Assembly (NCBI GenBank): GCA_949126835.1
Contig: OX421507.1
Span: 29,635,366-29,699,365 of the forward strand
Direction: 5' to 3'
Origin: Anisus vortex
Lineage: Eukaryota; Mollusca; Gastropoda; Planorbidae
DNA: 64,000 nucleotides
Below, piece after piece: positions 1 to 12,900 of the stretch. The notes under the pieces were generated by a model. It saw only the letters and a program-made list of their open reading frames with translations, was not told the origin of the DNA and searched no databases. Made by a program: the position numbers and the translations under genes. Each line of letters starts with the position of its first letter. Position 1 is the stretch's first letter.

Positions 1-56
1 ATTAATTTTATGTACATTTTTTTTTAAGTTTAAAATGTTGGCATCCATATTTTTAT

Positions 57-186
57 ATAAAAATTACAATTTTTGTTAGTGAAAATGTTTGTCTATGAAA
101 CAGAAACATTTTAGCTCAACTAACAATAATTGTCATTTATTAATTTACTGCTAAGCAGAATGGTTGACTTCAGTGGCGTAAAAACT
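57..186. repeat. Dispersed repeat copy (partner at 16800-16920)
   Basis: AT-rich stretch with the same order of words as 16800-16920, including the shared tract tttattaatttactgctaa and a following ttcagtgg. The partner lies inside the hAT-like element 16148-17311, so this may be a relic of the same family. Lies in NDUFB5 intron 4 or beyond the gene's visible part. Confidence 0.55.
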
Positions 187-280
187 AAGAAAACATAAGC
201 CGCAATTTAAAACACACCACAATCATCAAACAAATGCGCACAGTTTTTTCACAACAAATTCTTGATGTAAAATCGGAAAT

Positions 281-2654
281 TCACATACCTACGTCCATTG
301 TTCAGATAAAAGTTCTAGGCCTACCATAATTAAATTGACATACCTACGTCCATTGTTCAGATAAAAGTTCTAGGCCTACCATAATTAAATTCACATACCT
401 ACGTCCATTGTTCAGATAAAAGTTCTAGGCCTACCATAATTAAATTCACATACCTACGTCCATTGTTCAGATAAAAGTTCTAGGCCTACCATAATTAAAT
501 TCACATACCTACGTCCATTGTTCAGATAAAAGTTCTAGGCCTACCATAATTAAATTCACATACCTACGTCCATTGTTCAGATAAAAGTTCTAGGCCTACC
601 ATAATTAAATTGACATACCTACGTCCATTGTTCAGATAAAAGTTCTAGGCCTACCATAATTCAATTGACATACCTACGTCCATTGTTCAGATAAAAGTTC
701 TAGGCCTACCATAATTCAATTGACATACCTACGTCCATTGTTCAGATAAAAGTTCTAGGCCTACCATAATTCAATTGACATACCTACGTCCATTGTTCAG
801 ATAAAAGTTCTAGGCCTACCATAATTAAATTCACATACCTACGTCCATTGTTCAGATAAAAGTTCTAGGCCTACCATAATTAAATTCACATACCTACGTC
901 CATTGTTCAGATAAAAGTTCTAGGCCTACCATAATTAAATTGACATACCTACGTCCATTGTTCAGATAAAAGTTCTAGGCCTACCATAATTAAATTCACA
1001 TACCTACGTCCATTGTTCAGATAAAAGTTCTAGGCCTACCATAATTAAATTGACATACCTACGTCCATTGTTCAGATAAAAGTTCTAGGCCTACCATAAT
1101 TAAATTGACATACCTACGTCCATTGTTCAGATAAAAGTTCTAGGCCTACCATAATTAAATTCACATACCTACGTCCATTGTTCAGATAAAAGTTCTAGGC
1201 CTACCATAATTAAATTCACATACCTACGTCCATTGTTCAGATAAAAGTTCTAGGCCTACCATAATTAAATTGACATACCTACGTCCATTGTTCAGATAAA
1301 AGTTCTAGGCCTACCATAATTAAATTGACATACCTACGTCCATTGTTCAGATAAAAGTTCTAGGCCTACCATAATTCAATTCACATACCTACGTCCATTG
1401 TTCAGATAAAAGTTCTAGGCCTACCATAATTAAATTCACATACCTACGTCCATTGTTCAGATAAAAGTTCTAGGCCTACCATAATTAAATTCACATACCT
1501 ACGTCCATTGTTCAGATAAAAGTTCTAGGCCTACCATAATTAAATTGACATACCTACGTCCATTGTTCAGATAAAAGTTCTAGGCCTACCATAATTAAAT
1601 TCACATACCTACGTCCATTGTTCAGATAAAAGTTCTAGGCCTACCATAATTAAATTCACATACCTACGTCCATTGTTCAGATAAAAGTTCTAGGCCTACC
1701 ATAATTAAATTGACATACCTACGTCCATTGTTCAGATAAAAGTTCTAGGCCTACCATAATTAAATTCACATACCTACGTCCATTGTTCAGATAAAAGTTC
1801 TAGGCCTACCATAATTAAATTCACATACCTACGTCCATTGTTCAGATAAAAGTTCTAGGCCTACCATAATTAAATTCACATACCTACGTCCATTGTTCAG
1901 ATAAAAGTTCTAGGCCTACCATAATTAAATTGACATACCTACGTCCATTGTTCAGATAAAAGTTCTAGGCCTACCATAATTAAATTGACATACCTACGTC
2001 CATTGTTCAGATAAAAGTTCTAGGCCTACCATAATTCAATTGACATACCTACGTCCATTGTTCAGATAAAAGTTCTAGGCCTACCATAATTCAATTGACA
2101 TACCTACGTCCATTGTTCAGATAAAAGTTCTAGGCCTACCATAATTAAATTGACATACCTACGTCCATTGTTCAGATAAAAGTTCTAGGCCTACCATAAT
2201 TAAATTCACATACCTACGTCCATTGTTCAGATAAAAGTTCTAGGCCTACCATAATTAAATTGACATACCTACGTCCATTGTTCAGATAAAAGTTCTAGGC
2301 CTACCATAATTAAATTCACATACCTACGTCCATTGTTCAGATAAAAGTTCTAGGCCTACCATAATTAAATTCACATACCTACGTCCATTGTTCAGATAAA
2401 AGTTCTAGGCCTACCATAATTAAATTGACATACCTACGTCCATTGTTCAGATAAAAGTTCTAGGCCTACCATAATTAAATTAACATACCTACGTCCATTG
2501 TTCAGATAAAAGTTCTAGGCCTACCATAATTAAATTAACATACCTACGTCCATTGTTCAGATAAAAGTTCTAGGCCTACCCATAATTAAATTGACATACC
2601 TACGTCCATTGTTCAGATAAAAGTTCTAGGCCTACCATAATTAAATTCACATAC
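281..2654. repeat. 55-bp minisatellite, about 43 copies
   Basis: Perfectly phased 55-bp head-to-tail unit containing tacctacgtccattgttcag and agttctaggcctaccataat. Differences between copies are almost confined to two sites in the linker: taaatt/tcaatt, and ttCaca/ttGaca/ttAaca. Copy 42 has one extra C near 2581. The array ends in a partial unit at 2647-2654. It lies inside or just 3' of NDUFB5 intron 4. Confidence 0.97.
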
Positions 2655-2852
2655 AGCCTGCCTACCAGTGAAAACTCTTGGGAGAACTGGTGGAGGAAGA
2701 GAAAGAGTAGGAGAAGGCTTTACCGGACACAAAGCGTGACGGGTTGGTGTAGCATAGTTAGCATACGGGAGTTGGGGCTGTTTTCAAGAAAAGAAGTAGC
2801 AGCACTTGTTAAAGAAGTAATAAATTGGGAGTCAGCTCAATTTTTGAAATAA
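2655..2852 (+). pseudogene. Unidentified open segment after the minisatellite
   Basis: One plus-strand frame stays open for about 65 codons from the array edge to a TAA at 2850-2852. It has an Arg-rich stretch followed by a plausible helix (LFSRKEVAALVKEVINWE). No ATG start is apparent and I do not recognise the family. It could be the C-terminal end of a transposon protein or chance. Low confidence. Confidence 0.25.
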
Positions 2853-3056
2853 AATATCTAAATAAATAAATTCCAAAACTATTCCATGCCCAAACTTTCA
2901 AACTTAAATTTTTAAAGAGTTTTTCATACTGGAAATGGTCCTATCAATTTTCCAAAACTTTTCCTAAATTCCTGGATTGTGTATGAGTATATACTTATTT
3001 AGCGTAGAAAATTGTATCCATGTTCAAGGGCACCGTGAATGTTTTTGTAGCTCAAT

Positions 3057-3744
3057 CAGACATGCCTACCCCTAAGGACTAAAAAGAGGAATAATCTTGA
3101 TGAAAAAGAGGATTTTTCAACAAAAAAGCAGAACACCCTTTAGGTAACAATCTTTTATAACAAAAAAAAAAAGAGGAATATACCCATCTATTTACTATTT
3201 CACTATTTAAAATGTAGGTAGGCCTACGTTTTACAGACAGTTCGCAATCGATCTAGATCTAAGACCTAATAGCTTAGAACAAAGAACATTAGGCCTAAAT
3301 CCATGTTTTTTTTTGCTAAATAGACTCTTCTGAATATTCCTTCCTATTAAACTGTCTGTTTTTTTTTACAGTTTGAACAATTCAGATTTTAACTTTCTGA
3401 GCCAGGACGTTTAGACATTTTCACAATCTTAGCAATACAGTAAAGGAAAATAAGATTCATTGCCAAACACGTGTAATACAGCAAAAAAAAAAAGTTAGAA
3501 AAGACTAGAATATGTCTTTTAAAAATCCCAGAAAACCCAAGTAATAATAATTATATCATTGTGTGACCTTATTTATGCCTTTGATTTATCAACCTAGACA
3601 CGGACTATATTTCAACACATGAAAAACCCAAACTTTCCAATTTGGCGTAACAAAACTAGTAAAAAGCGGAACGGCGTAACAAAGTGTGTTTTTTAATCAA
3701 AAAGCGGAACAAATACGCCAAAAGCGGAACGGTAGGCATGTCTG
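3057..3744. mobile_element. Non-autonomous hAT-like element, 688 bp
   Basis: Exact 14-bp terminal inverted repeats, cagacatgcctacc at 3057-3070 and its complement at 3731-3744, flanked on both sides by ctcaat (3051-3056 and 3745-3750). Several subterminal direct repeats of aaaagcggaac / aaaagaggaat occur near both ends. There is no coding capacity. The TIR is related to that of 16148-17311. The hAT assignment is inferred from the CAGAC-type terminus; the visible target duplication is 6 bp rather than the usual 8. Confidence 0.75.
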
Positions 3745-3848
3745 CTCAATATTAAATGAGCTCTAAGTTTACATTATGTTTTTTGGCAGGCTATATAAAT
3801 ATAAATATGTTATTATTATAATATATGAAAATCAATGTTTTAACATAC

Positions 3849-3910
3849 TCTATGATATTCCCATTCTTTAGGCTCGTAACCTTCTGGTATATCTGATAAT
3901 TCACCTGGAC
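3849..3910 (-). CDS. NDUFB5: NDUFB5 exon 4
   Basis: 62 nt: completes the Gly codon from exon 3, then PGELSDIPEGYEPKEWEYHR. The acceptor ends ATTTTAG and the donor is GTATGT (phase 0). The IPEGYEPKxWEY block is the best conserved part of the family. The next exon should start near HPI[ST]RW; no such sequence was found in the remaining 3.8 kb, which is mostly repeat. Confidence 0.88.
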
Positions 3911-6900
3911 CTAAAATAGTTTGACAAGAAAAAGAACAATTTTGTATACACTAGTATTTAATGCACATCTAAATGATGGAGAAACAAATGACTACAATAT
4001 TTTGTCATAAGAATAGAAACAATCAGAAAGAAAAAAAAAAGATACAGTAAAATAAAACACTTTTGCATCAAGGGAAAAAGTTGGCAGGCTTTTTTTTTAT
4101 GACGTCATCAAATTTTGAGTGTTCATGTTAAATTAACTTTGTTTCAATGTTTGCTAATGTACTTTATGAATGAATAGAACAAAATATATTCACGTTTTAA
4201 TTTGTGTCGTAATTTGTAGCAGGCAATTTTTAAATTGTTATAATGGGTAATGGTTTTAATGGGTAATTTACTTTGCAGCGAATTAAAAAATCCTTCATGT
4301 TTAAATTCGTGTCGTATACGAAATATAAACTTTGTAGTTGTTGCGGGCAATCTCATTATAACTGCTTGAGTAGTTAGAGTGTATGTTCAGAGAAACGGGC
4401 ACATACCTGCTATTTAATTTGTGTCGTAATTTGGGGCAGGCAATGTTTAAATTGTTAAGACTGTTTATATTGGTAATTAACTTTGTAGAGAGCAAATAAA
4501 AAATTCCTTCACGTTTAAATTCTTGTCATATTCAAATTATAAACTTTGTAGTTGTACTTATAGCCGGTTCGGAGAATCTGGCACATATCTGCTAGTTTAT
4601 ATATATAAACATATAAACAAACAAACTCATGTTAATTATACTAATTGATTCCTTTTTTTTTTTAAATTATTCTCAGTTGATGTTTTGAAACAGGAAAATG
4701 TAAAATAGTAATCTCCTTACCAATAAATATATTCACATATGTAATCAAAGCAGCCATTGGAAGCAATCCCAATAAGATATAGAAATGCTGAAAAATATTT
4801 GGAAAAAAAAATTGCATTAGGATTTAAAAACAATGTTGTGTTGTTGTTTTTTAAGTTCTGGAATATAGTCAGGCTACAATAAAGAATGAAAAAATGCTTT
4901 TTAACTAATGTTAAGTAACTTAACAGAAACATTAGTTGTTGAACTATACCTGAACTTAGGTTCATAAACCTGAAACCCGACCTGCAGGTCCTACCAAAAT
5001 GTACCAGAAAGTAAAGTCCCTAGAGAACCTGAGTGTTACGTCCTATTGTACCAAAACCCACCCTTATGGTCTCACTGAACCAAACCCAAACTTCAAAAAG
5101 TGAGTTTGATTCCTATCTCTATTACTGACCCAACATTGGAATTATACATGATTCCTATCTCTATTACTGACCCAACATTGGAATTATACATGATTCCTAT
5201 CTCTATTACTGACCCAACATTGGAATTATACATGATCAATACATTTGTCCTAATGCTAGAAATTAAAATATAATTATTTATTTTTTTTCAAACCGTAGCT
5301 CACCTACTCTCTTTCACAAATTAGAAAAAAGTGTGCATCAATTAATAATAAAAAATTGAGTGGCAATAGAAAATAAAAAGTAAAGTATCCCATCTGACCA
5401 AACTGATCCATATTGCCGGTGAATCAGCGTTCAACAGTTTCTCTGGCAATTGCCTACTAGGGGATTGTGAGGCCAGCAAAATGCCCAATCGCCTTAACTT
5501 TACCCCAACTAATATTAGGTAGGTACCTATCAGGGCTGGGTAGACTCAGGGACACCCTCCAGAACCGGGAACAAATACCAGCCTTGACCAAGGACCTTCA
5601 ATACGCCAGCCAAACGCAAGGACATTCACATATTTAAAAAAAAGGTAAATACTTACTGCATCATCTTTAAATCTGGACCACTCAAATGTTGATGGTACAA
5701 TTTGCATTTTTTTTTCATGACCAGCATTTCTGACAGATACTACAAGAGAAACAAAGAAAACAAAAGTGAGTAAAGTTTCCATCGGACATAATTACTGTGT
5801 CCACAACATACTAGGGGATTGTGTGGCCAGCATTTCTCACAGATACTACAAGAGATATAAAGAAAACAACAAAAGTGAGTAAAGTTTCCATCGGACAAAA
5901 TTATTGTGTCCACTACATGCTAGGGGATTGTGTGGCCAGCTTTTCTCACCGATGCTACAATAGATATAAAGAAAACAAAAGTGAGTAAGGTTTCCATCTG
6001 ACAAAATTGATCATAGGACAGGTGAAGCAGCCTTCACCAGTTACTGTGGCCACGGCATACTAAGGGATTGTGTGGCCAGCGTAACGCCCGGGCGCCTTTA
6101 CTTTATCCCCAACAAATGTCTGGTACCCATCACAGCTGGGTAGACTGAGGGACACCCTCAAGTCCCGAGAACAAATCCTAGCCTTCACCGGGATTCCAAC
6201 CCAGAAGCAGCAGCTCAAAAACAGGTTTAGTAAAAATAAACAAAAAAACATTGGGGCTAAAAAAAAATTAGTCTATAAGAATCAAAAAATTATTGTGAGA
6301 GAAAATATAGAGAGATGGAGAGGAAATATAGAGAGATGGAGAGAAAATATAGAGAGATGGAGAGAAAATATAGAGAGATGGAGAGGAAATAAGAAGAAGA
6401 TTAAAGAGAATGTTTCAATTATTTTTTCCTTACATTGATATATATTTTTTTACCCATAACATGGAAAGAGAGAGAGAGTGAGAGGTTGTAGTTTGATTTG
6501 TGTCCATATATTATTAAGATAGTCGATCAGAAATTAGCTCCTACCAAGTTTTAGTCAAAATTTCTTAGAACCAATATAAAATAGGAAAAGAGTAATTTAA
6601 AACAACAACAAAGAATGTCTAAAAAATTATATTTTTAACCAAACCAAAAATTTGATACATAATACAATAATATATACCCTACAGGGCTACACCAGGCTTA
6701 TAATCCTTTTTTAACTAACAGGGGTATGTGAATTTCTAAATTTTTGCATCACAAATTTGTTTTTAAAACATCTTTTCTTATGCAGGCAGCTGTATCTGGG
6801 GATGAACTTCAAAAATGATTTTTAGTGTCTAGTTTTATTAAAATTCATCCTGAATCAGATTTTTTAAACATAATTTAATAATCTTGATAGTTTGTATGTT

Positions 6901-9900
6901 TCTTGTTTGTTGTTTTTAAGTTTGAAAAACAGCACTAATCTGTCATAAAGTGGCAGCTAATCTCAATTATCAACCATATCTGATTTTAGTGGTATTCTTC
7001 ATCTTCTATTAGCCAGTATGCAGAGCAGTTTGCGAACTTACAGTCAATGCATTGTTATTCTGGGTTTTTCTTTGTGGCTTTTTTCAAACCCCAAAGTTCA
7101 AGAGAGTCTTTGGTTTTGTGCCCAGCACCTGCGAGTGGTATTTCGGGGTCAGGCTACATGTTAATTTCTAGTCCTGCTTTTATTGATGCATCTTCTAATT
7201 CTATGAATGATTGTTTTAAAAACTACTTTCCTATGTCCACTGTCACATACTGTAATTTAAGCAAGTAAATATAAATTATAAATATAAAACAAATATGCAA
7301 ACATTTTGGAATGATTTTGTATAGCTGTAGCTTAGCGTAGGACCTGAGGTCAATATGTCAATTTTATTATTTATCGCAAATTAGGCCTACGACCAACGAT
7401 CTGAAAATGCACAGGTCTTAAAATAAAAACCTAGGCTTATAGTAGTATAAGATGCACTTTTTTTTATGAACCCAACTTTAACTATAGGCCAACGGCCTAC
7501 TGAGACATAGCTTATCATTTCAAGAAAACTGTGACATGACTTGGAGTGTAAAAATGTTTTCACACCTCTGATTGGCCAACACATTTCTGGACTTTTCATG
7601 AGAACCCTGACCCTGAATTATAATTAAAACCTAATTTTAATAAATGTATATAGAAATAGATGGAGTACGGTAGCCAAGCGTCAGCATGTTCACCTGGCGT
7701 GTAGAAGGTCCTGGATTTGAATCCTGGTGAAGTCTAAGATTTGTTCCCTGGACTCGAGGGTGCCCCTGAGTCTACTATGTGACAAAACTGCGACATATAT
7801 GTAAATTTTCATGTATGCGTGTAAGAAATGGTGAGATGGGGAAAGATATGGGTAAACAATTAACCAAACTAGATAGCAAATTCATTAGCTTTACTGATAA
7901 ATACATCTTTGTTTTCATTTACTGATAAATACATCTTTGTTTTCATTTACTGATAAATACATCTTTGTTTTCATTTACTGATAAATACATCTTTGTTTTC
8001 ATTTACTGATAAATACATCTTTGTTTTCATTTACTGATAAATACATCTTTGTTTTCATTTACTGATAAATACATCTTTGTTTTCATTTACTGATAAATAC
8101 ATCTTTGTTTTCATTTACTGATAAATACATCTTTGTTTTCATTTACTGATAAATACATCTTTGTTTTCATTTACTGATAAATACATCTTTGTTTTCATTT
8201 ACTGATAAATACATCTTTGTTTTCATTTACTGATAAATACATCTTTGTTTTCATTTACTGATAAATACATCTTTGTTTTCATTTACTGATAAATACATCT
8301 TTGTTTTCATTTACTGATAAATACATCTTTGTTTTCATTTACTGATAAATACATCTTTGTTTTCATTTACTGATAAATACATCTTTGTTTTCATTTACTG
8401 ATAAATACATCTTTGTTTTCATTTACTGATAAATACATCTTTGTTTTCATTTACTGATAAATACATCTTTGTTTTCATTTACTGATAAATACATCTTTGT
8501 TTTCATTTACTGATAAATACATCTTTGTTTTCATTTACTGATAAATACATCTTTGTTTTCATTTACTGATAAATACATCTTTGTTTTCATTTACTGATAA
8601 ATACATCTTTGTTTTCATTTACTGATAAATACATCTTTGTTTTCATTTACTGATAAATACATCTTTGTTTTCATTTACTGATAAATACATCTTTGTTTTC
8701 ATTTACTGATAAATACATCTTTGTTTTCATTTACTGATAAATACATCTTTGTTTTCATTTACTGATAAATACATCTTTGTTTTCATTTACTGATAAATAC
8801 ATCTTTGTTTTCATTTACTGATAAATACATCTTTGTTTTCATTTACTGATAAATACATCTTTGTTTTCATTTACTGATAAATACATCTTTGTTTTCATTT
8901 ACTGATAAATACATCTTTGTTTTCATTTACTGATAAATACATCTTTGTTTTCATTTACTGATAAATACATCTTTGTTTTCATTTACTGATAAATACATCT
9001 TTGTTTTCATTTACTGATAAATACATCTTTGTTTTCATTTACTGATAAATACATCTTTGTTTTCATTTACTGATAAATACATCTTTGTTTTCATTTACTG
9101 ATAAATACATCTTTGTTTTCATTTACTGATAAATACATCTTTGTTTTCATTTACTGATAAATACATCTTTGTTTTCATTTACTGATAAATACATCTTTGT
9201 TTTCATTTACTGATAAATACATCTTTGTTTTCATTTACTGATAAATACATCTTTGTTTTCATTTACTGATAAATACATCTTTGTTTTCATTTACTGATAA
9301 ATACATCTTTGTTTTCATTTACTGATAAATACATCTTTGTTTTCATTTACTGATAAATACATCTTTGTTTTCATTTACTGATAAATACATCTTTGTTTTC
9401 ATTTACTGATAAATACATCTTTGTTTTCATTTACTGATAAATACATCTTTGTTTTCATTTACTGATAAATACATCTTTGTTTTCATTTACTGATAAATAC
9501 ATCTTTGTTTTCATTTACTGATAAATACATCTTTGTTTTCATTTACTGATAAATACATCTTTGTTTTCATTTACTGATAAATACATCTTTGTTTTCATTT
9601 ACTGATAAATACATCTTTGTTTTCATTTACTGATAAATACATCTTTGTTTTCATTTACTGATAAATACATCTTTGTTTTCATTTACTGATAAATACATCT
9701 TTGTTTTCATTTACTGATAAATACATCTTTGTTTTCATTTACTGATAAATACATCTTTGTTTTCATTTACTGATAAATACATCTTTGTTTTCATTTACTG
9801 ATAAATACATCTTTGTTTTCATTTACTGATAAATACATATTTGTTTTCATTTACTGATAAATACATATTTGTTTTCATTTACTGATAAATACATCTTTGT

Positions 9901-12900
9901 TTTCATTTACTGATAAATACATCTTTGTTTTCATTTACTGATAAATACATCTTTGTTTTCATTTACTGATAAATACATCTTTGTTTTCATTTACTGATAA
10001 ATACATCTTTGTTTTCATTTACTGATAAATACATCTTTGTTTTCATTTACGAACCTGACCAACCACTTATTGACAGAAAATAAGAAAAAATATTGTAAAA
10101 AATGTGCACTAAATATGTGCACTTAATATGTGCACTAAATATGTGCACTAAAGATTTTTACAAAACATACAATAGTACAAAAGGGGGGACATTTTAAGTT
10201 TTTTTTGCTTTGCCTGCTGGACAGAGGACACATGGGTAAAAAAAGGACATGTCCTCCTTTTGCCGGACGCCTGGCAACACTACCTATACTGGACTATAGA
10301 TTAAAGGTTACAGAGCATATTCAGTTTATTTAGTAGGCCTATATGAATATGATTCAATATGTAAGCCCTAGACCTAGGCTAGGGCACCCTATATTAATTA
10401 TTATTATTAGCCTACTTTTATAGCAGCCTAGTACTAGTAGGTCTAATAAGGACTAGGCCTAATATATCTAAATGTAGAATATAATATAGTATAAGACTAA
10501 TATTACTAAGACAAGAGACAGCCAAGAGCTACCAAACAAATTAGCAGCCTAAATACTTTAGGTATAGTCTATAACAGTGCTTTTATTGTAAAAAAAAATA
10601 GGTGCCGGTACTCAGTGATGGATTGCCTAACTTTTAAAGCAGTTTCCCCTTTTTTTTTTTTAAATTCTTATTGTGCGTAATTTTAAAATAATTCAATTTT
10701 AACAAATTAATAATATAATAAATTAATAATAAACTTTAAAATACAAGAAAAGTAATAATTTTTTCCCCACATTGAACACCTTACTGGGTACTGTCACAAA
10801 AAAAGCACTGGTCTATAAGCATAAGGCTATATTTTATAGGCCTATGGATTTTAAGAAAAAATATTCAGGCCTATTTGTTCAGTTTCATTGATTAATTGCA
10901 AGAAGTTTAAAATATAGGCCTATTTATTTTAATTTATACAAAAGCAATGACTATTAGAAATATCTAGGATTATTATAAAGTAAACAGTTATAACTAATCA
11001 GAAACTGGTAAATAAGCATGTGCCACTAGATATTTGGCAGCCATTACTCATTACTGAGCTTCAGAATAGACCAGATCTTACACCCTGAACATAACAAACA
11101 TAAAATAAGAAATTCCCATTACAGAATCTCATCAAACTTTTAAAATGAAAAGTAACATATCTTATCTACCGTATATACTCGCGTATTATAAGTCACACTT
11201 TTTTTAACCTAAAATTTTGAACTTTTAAACTTTTGTATTGCCGAAACGTAGCATAAGCTTAAGGCTGCATTTTTGGTGGGGCCTATTGAACGCAAATTAC
11301 AGTTTGGAAAGAATCGTAAATGTGTGCAAATCCGTCTAGGCCTATAATGTAGGTATACGCTTGTAGACTATTAGCTTAAGATGCGTTTTATTTAGGACCT
11401 ATGGCCTAGGCCTATAGGCTATATAGTCTACTAAAAAGGCAGTGTTTAGCATTCCGAAAAAAACGCGCCATGTCTAAGCAATGTTTCTAAAAACAACTGT
11501 CGTCTGCCAATCGACACAGGAATTTTATTTTTCAAATCTATGTAGAAATAATGCATAAAATGACAATATTGTGTTTCATTTTTCATTTGTTGCATGTATT
11601 GTAAGAGTTGAAAAAAAACAACACAGCTTATTGTCAGCCACACAGTCGCGTTTGAAATCATTACAAACAATGTTAATGGTAATTAGGGCATGTTTATACT
11701 ATAGCACTCGTCAATACAGTTTAGACAGCAATCTAGAAAACCGTCACTTCAAAAGATTTTTTGTGTGTCGACCCACTATAGTGTGACTATAGGGATAGAA
11801 ACTTGAGTAAGGATAGGGACTTAAATGAAGAAACAAATGAGCTACCTTACTTTCTTATATGACTAATTGCTGTATTGATCGGTTGTTTAAAGTAAATGAA
11901 GCGCTGCTTTTATTTGATTATTGAAACCATTTTTAAGGGTGAATATTTAGTAACTTTGGCTATACTTAAGTGTAATTGGTTCCATTTTTTTTTAAGTCCC
12001 ATTTGAAAATCTTTTTATCCTGAATACGAAACCGTTGGTTTCATTGAGCGGTTCCATTTCTGTGATTTATTAATTAATGTTGAAATGTAGAAAATTAATT
12101 GTGAAATTTGACTTTGAAATTGTGTGTTGTAAATTTAACATGAATTACCTCCTTTGGAAATTGTGTTACGTCTCTTTGTTTTTTTTTTCTTTTTTCTTTT
12201 ATCGCATAATGTCAAACGAACACACACACACTGCATGTACTGCACGCTTCTCGGACCAGATTTTTTAGCCAGTATCGGTTAGTTTCTAAGCTTCGGATGG
12301 CTTCTGAGAATTTGTTAATGGTTAGTCCAGGTTAGTATCGGTTAGGTTAATAGGATAGGGAGAGCTTTGTAGTTTTTTTATTTGGCTATAGATAGCCAAA
12401 CTGGCCATATCTTGGGACAGGAAGTAGTCTAGAATAGCACATGCTGAAGAGACAAGGTGTTCTCAACAAGTAGGAAGAAGGAACAATAGGATTTTGTGTC
12501 TTTTTGTGTTATTTCATATCAAATACGGTAAGAATAATTATATTTTTGTATTCATTTCGAGCTATTAGGGCAGGTTTCACAAAATGGCCACCAAATGGTC
12601 AACTTTTTTTGAATATTTGAAGAAAAAAAAATGTATGTACAAAATGTTGTTTTCTTTACTTGTTTGTGTTTATATGTAATAAAAGTATCAGCAAAATCAA
12701 TATTGTGAGTTTTTATTTTATTTTAGTGTTGTTTATTATATTTTTTATGCAGTGTAACGTAACAAAGCATGCAGATCCCATTTCCCCTTTTTTTGTACCT
12801 ACTTGAAAAGCTTTAAGTAAAAGTATTAAAACGCAAAATTAACGCGATTTCTGGATGTTTTTCATTCATGCATATGTTATATTATGCTATACTTGCAATG

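Noticed and set aside
2671..2852. Missing C-terminal exon of NDUFB5
   Set aside because: The open frame here is on the opposite strand, and neither strand contains the expected HPI[ST]RW-type start of the next block.
281..10050. CRISPR-like or telomeric arrays for the 55-bp and 28-bp repeats
   Set aside because: No spacers, the units are complete tandem copies, and the units do not resemble telomere repeats.
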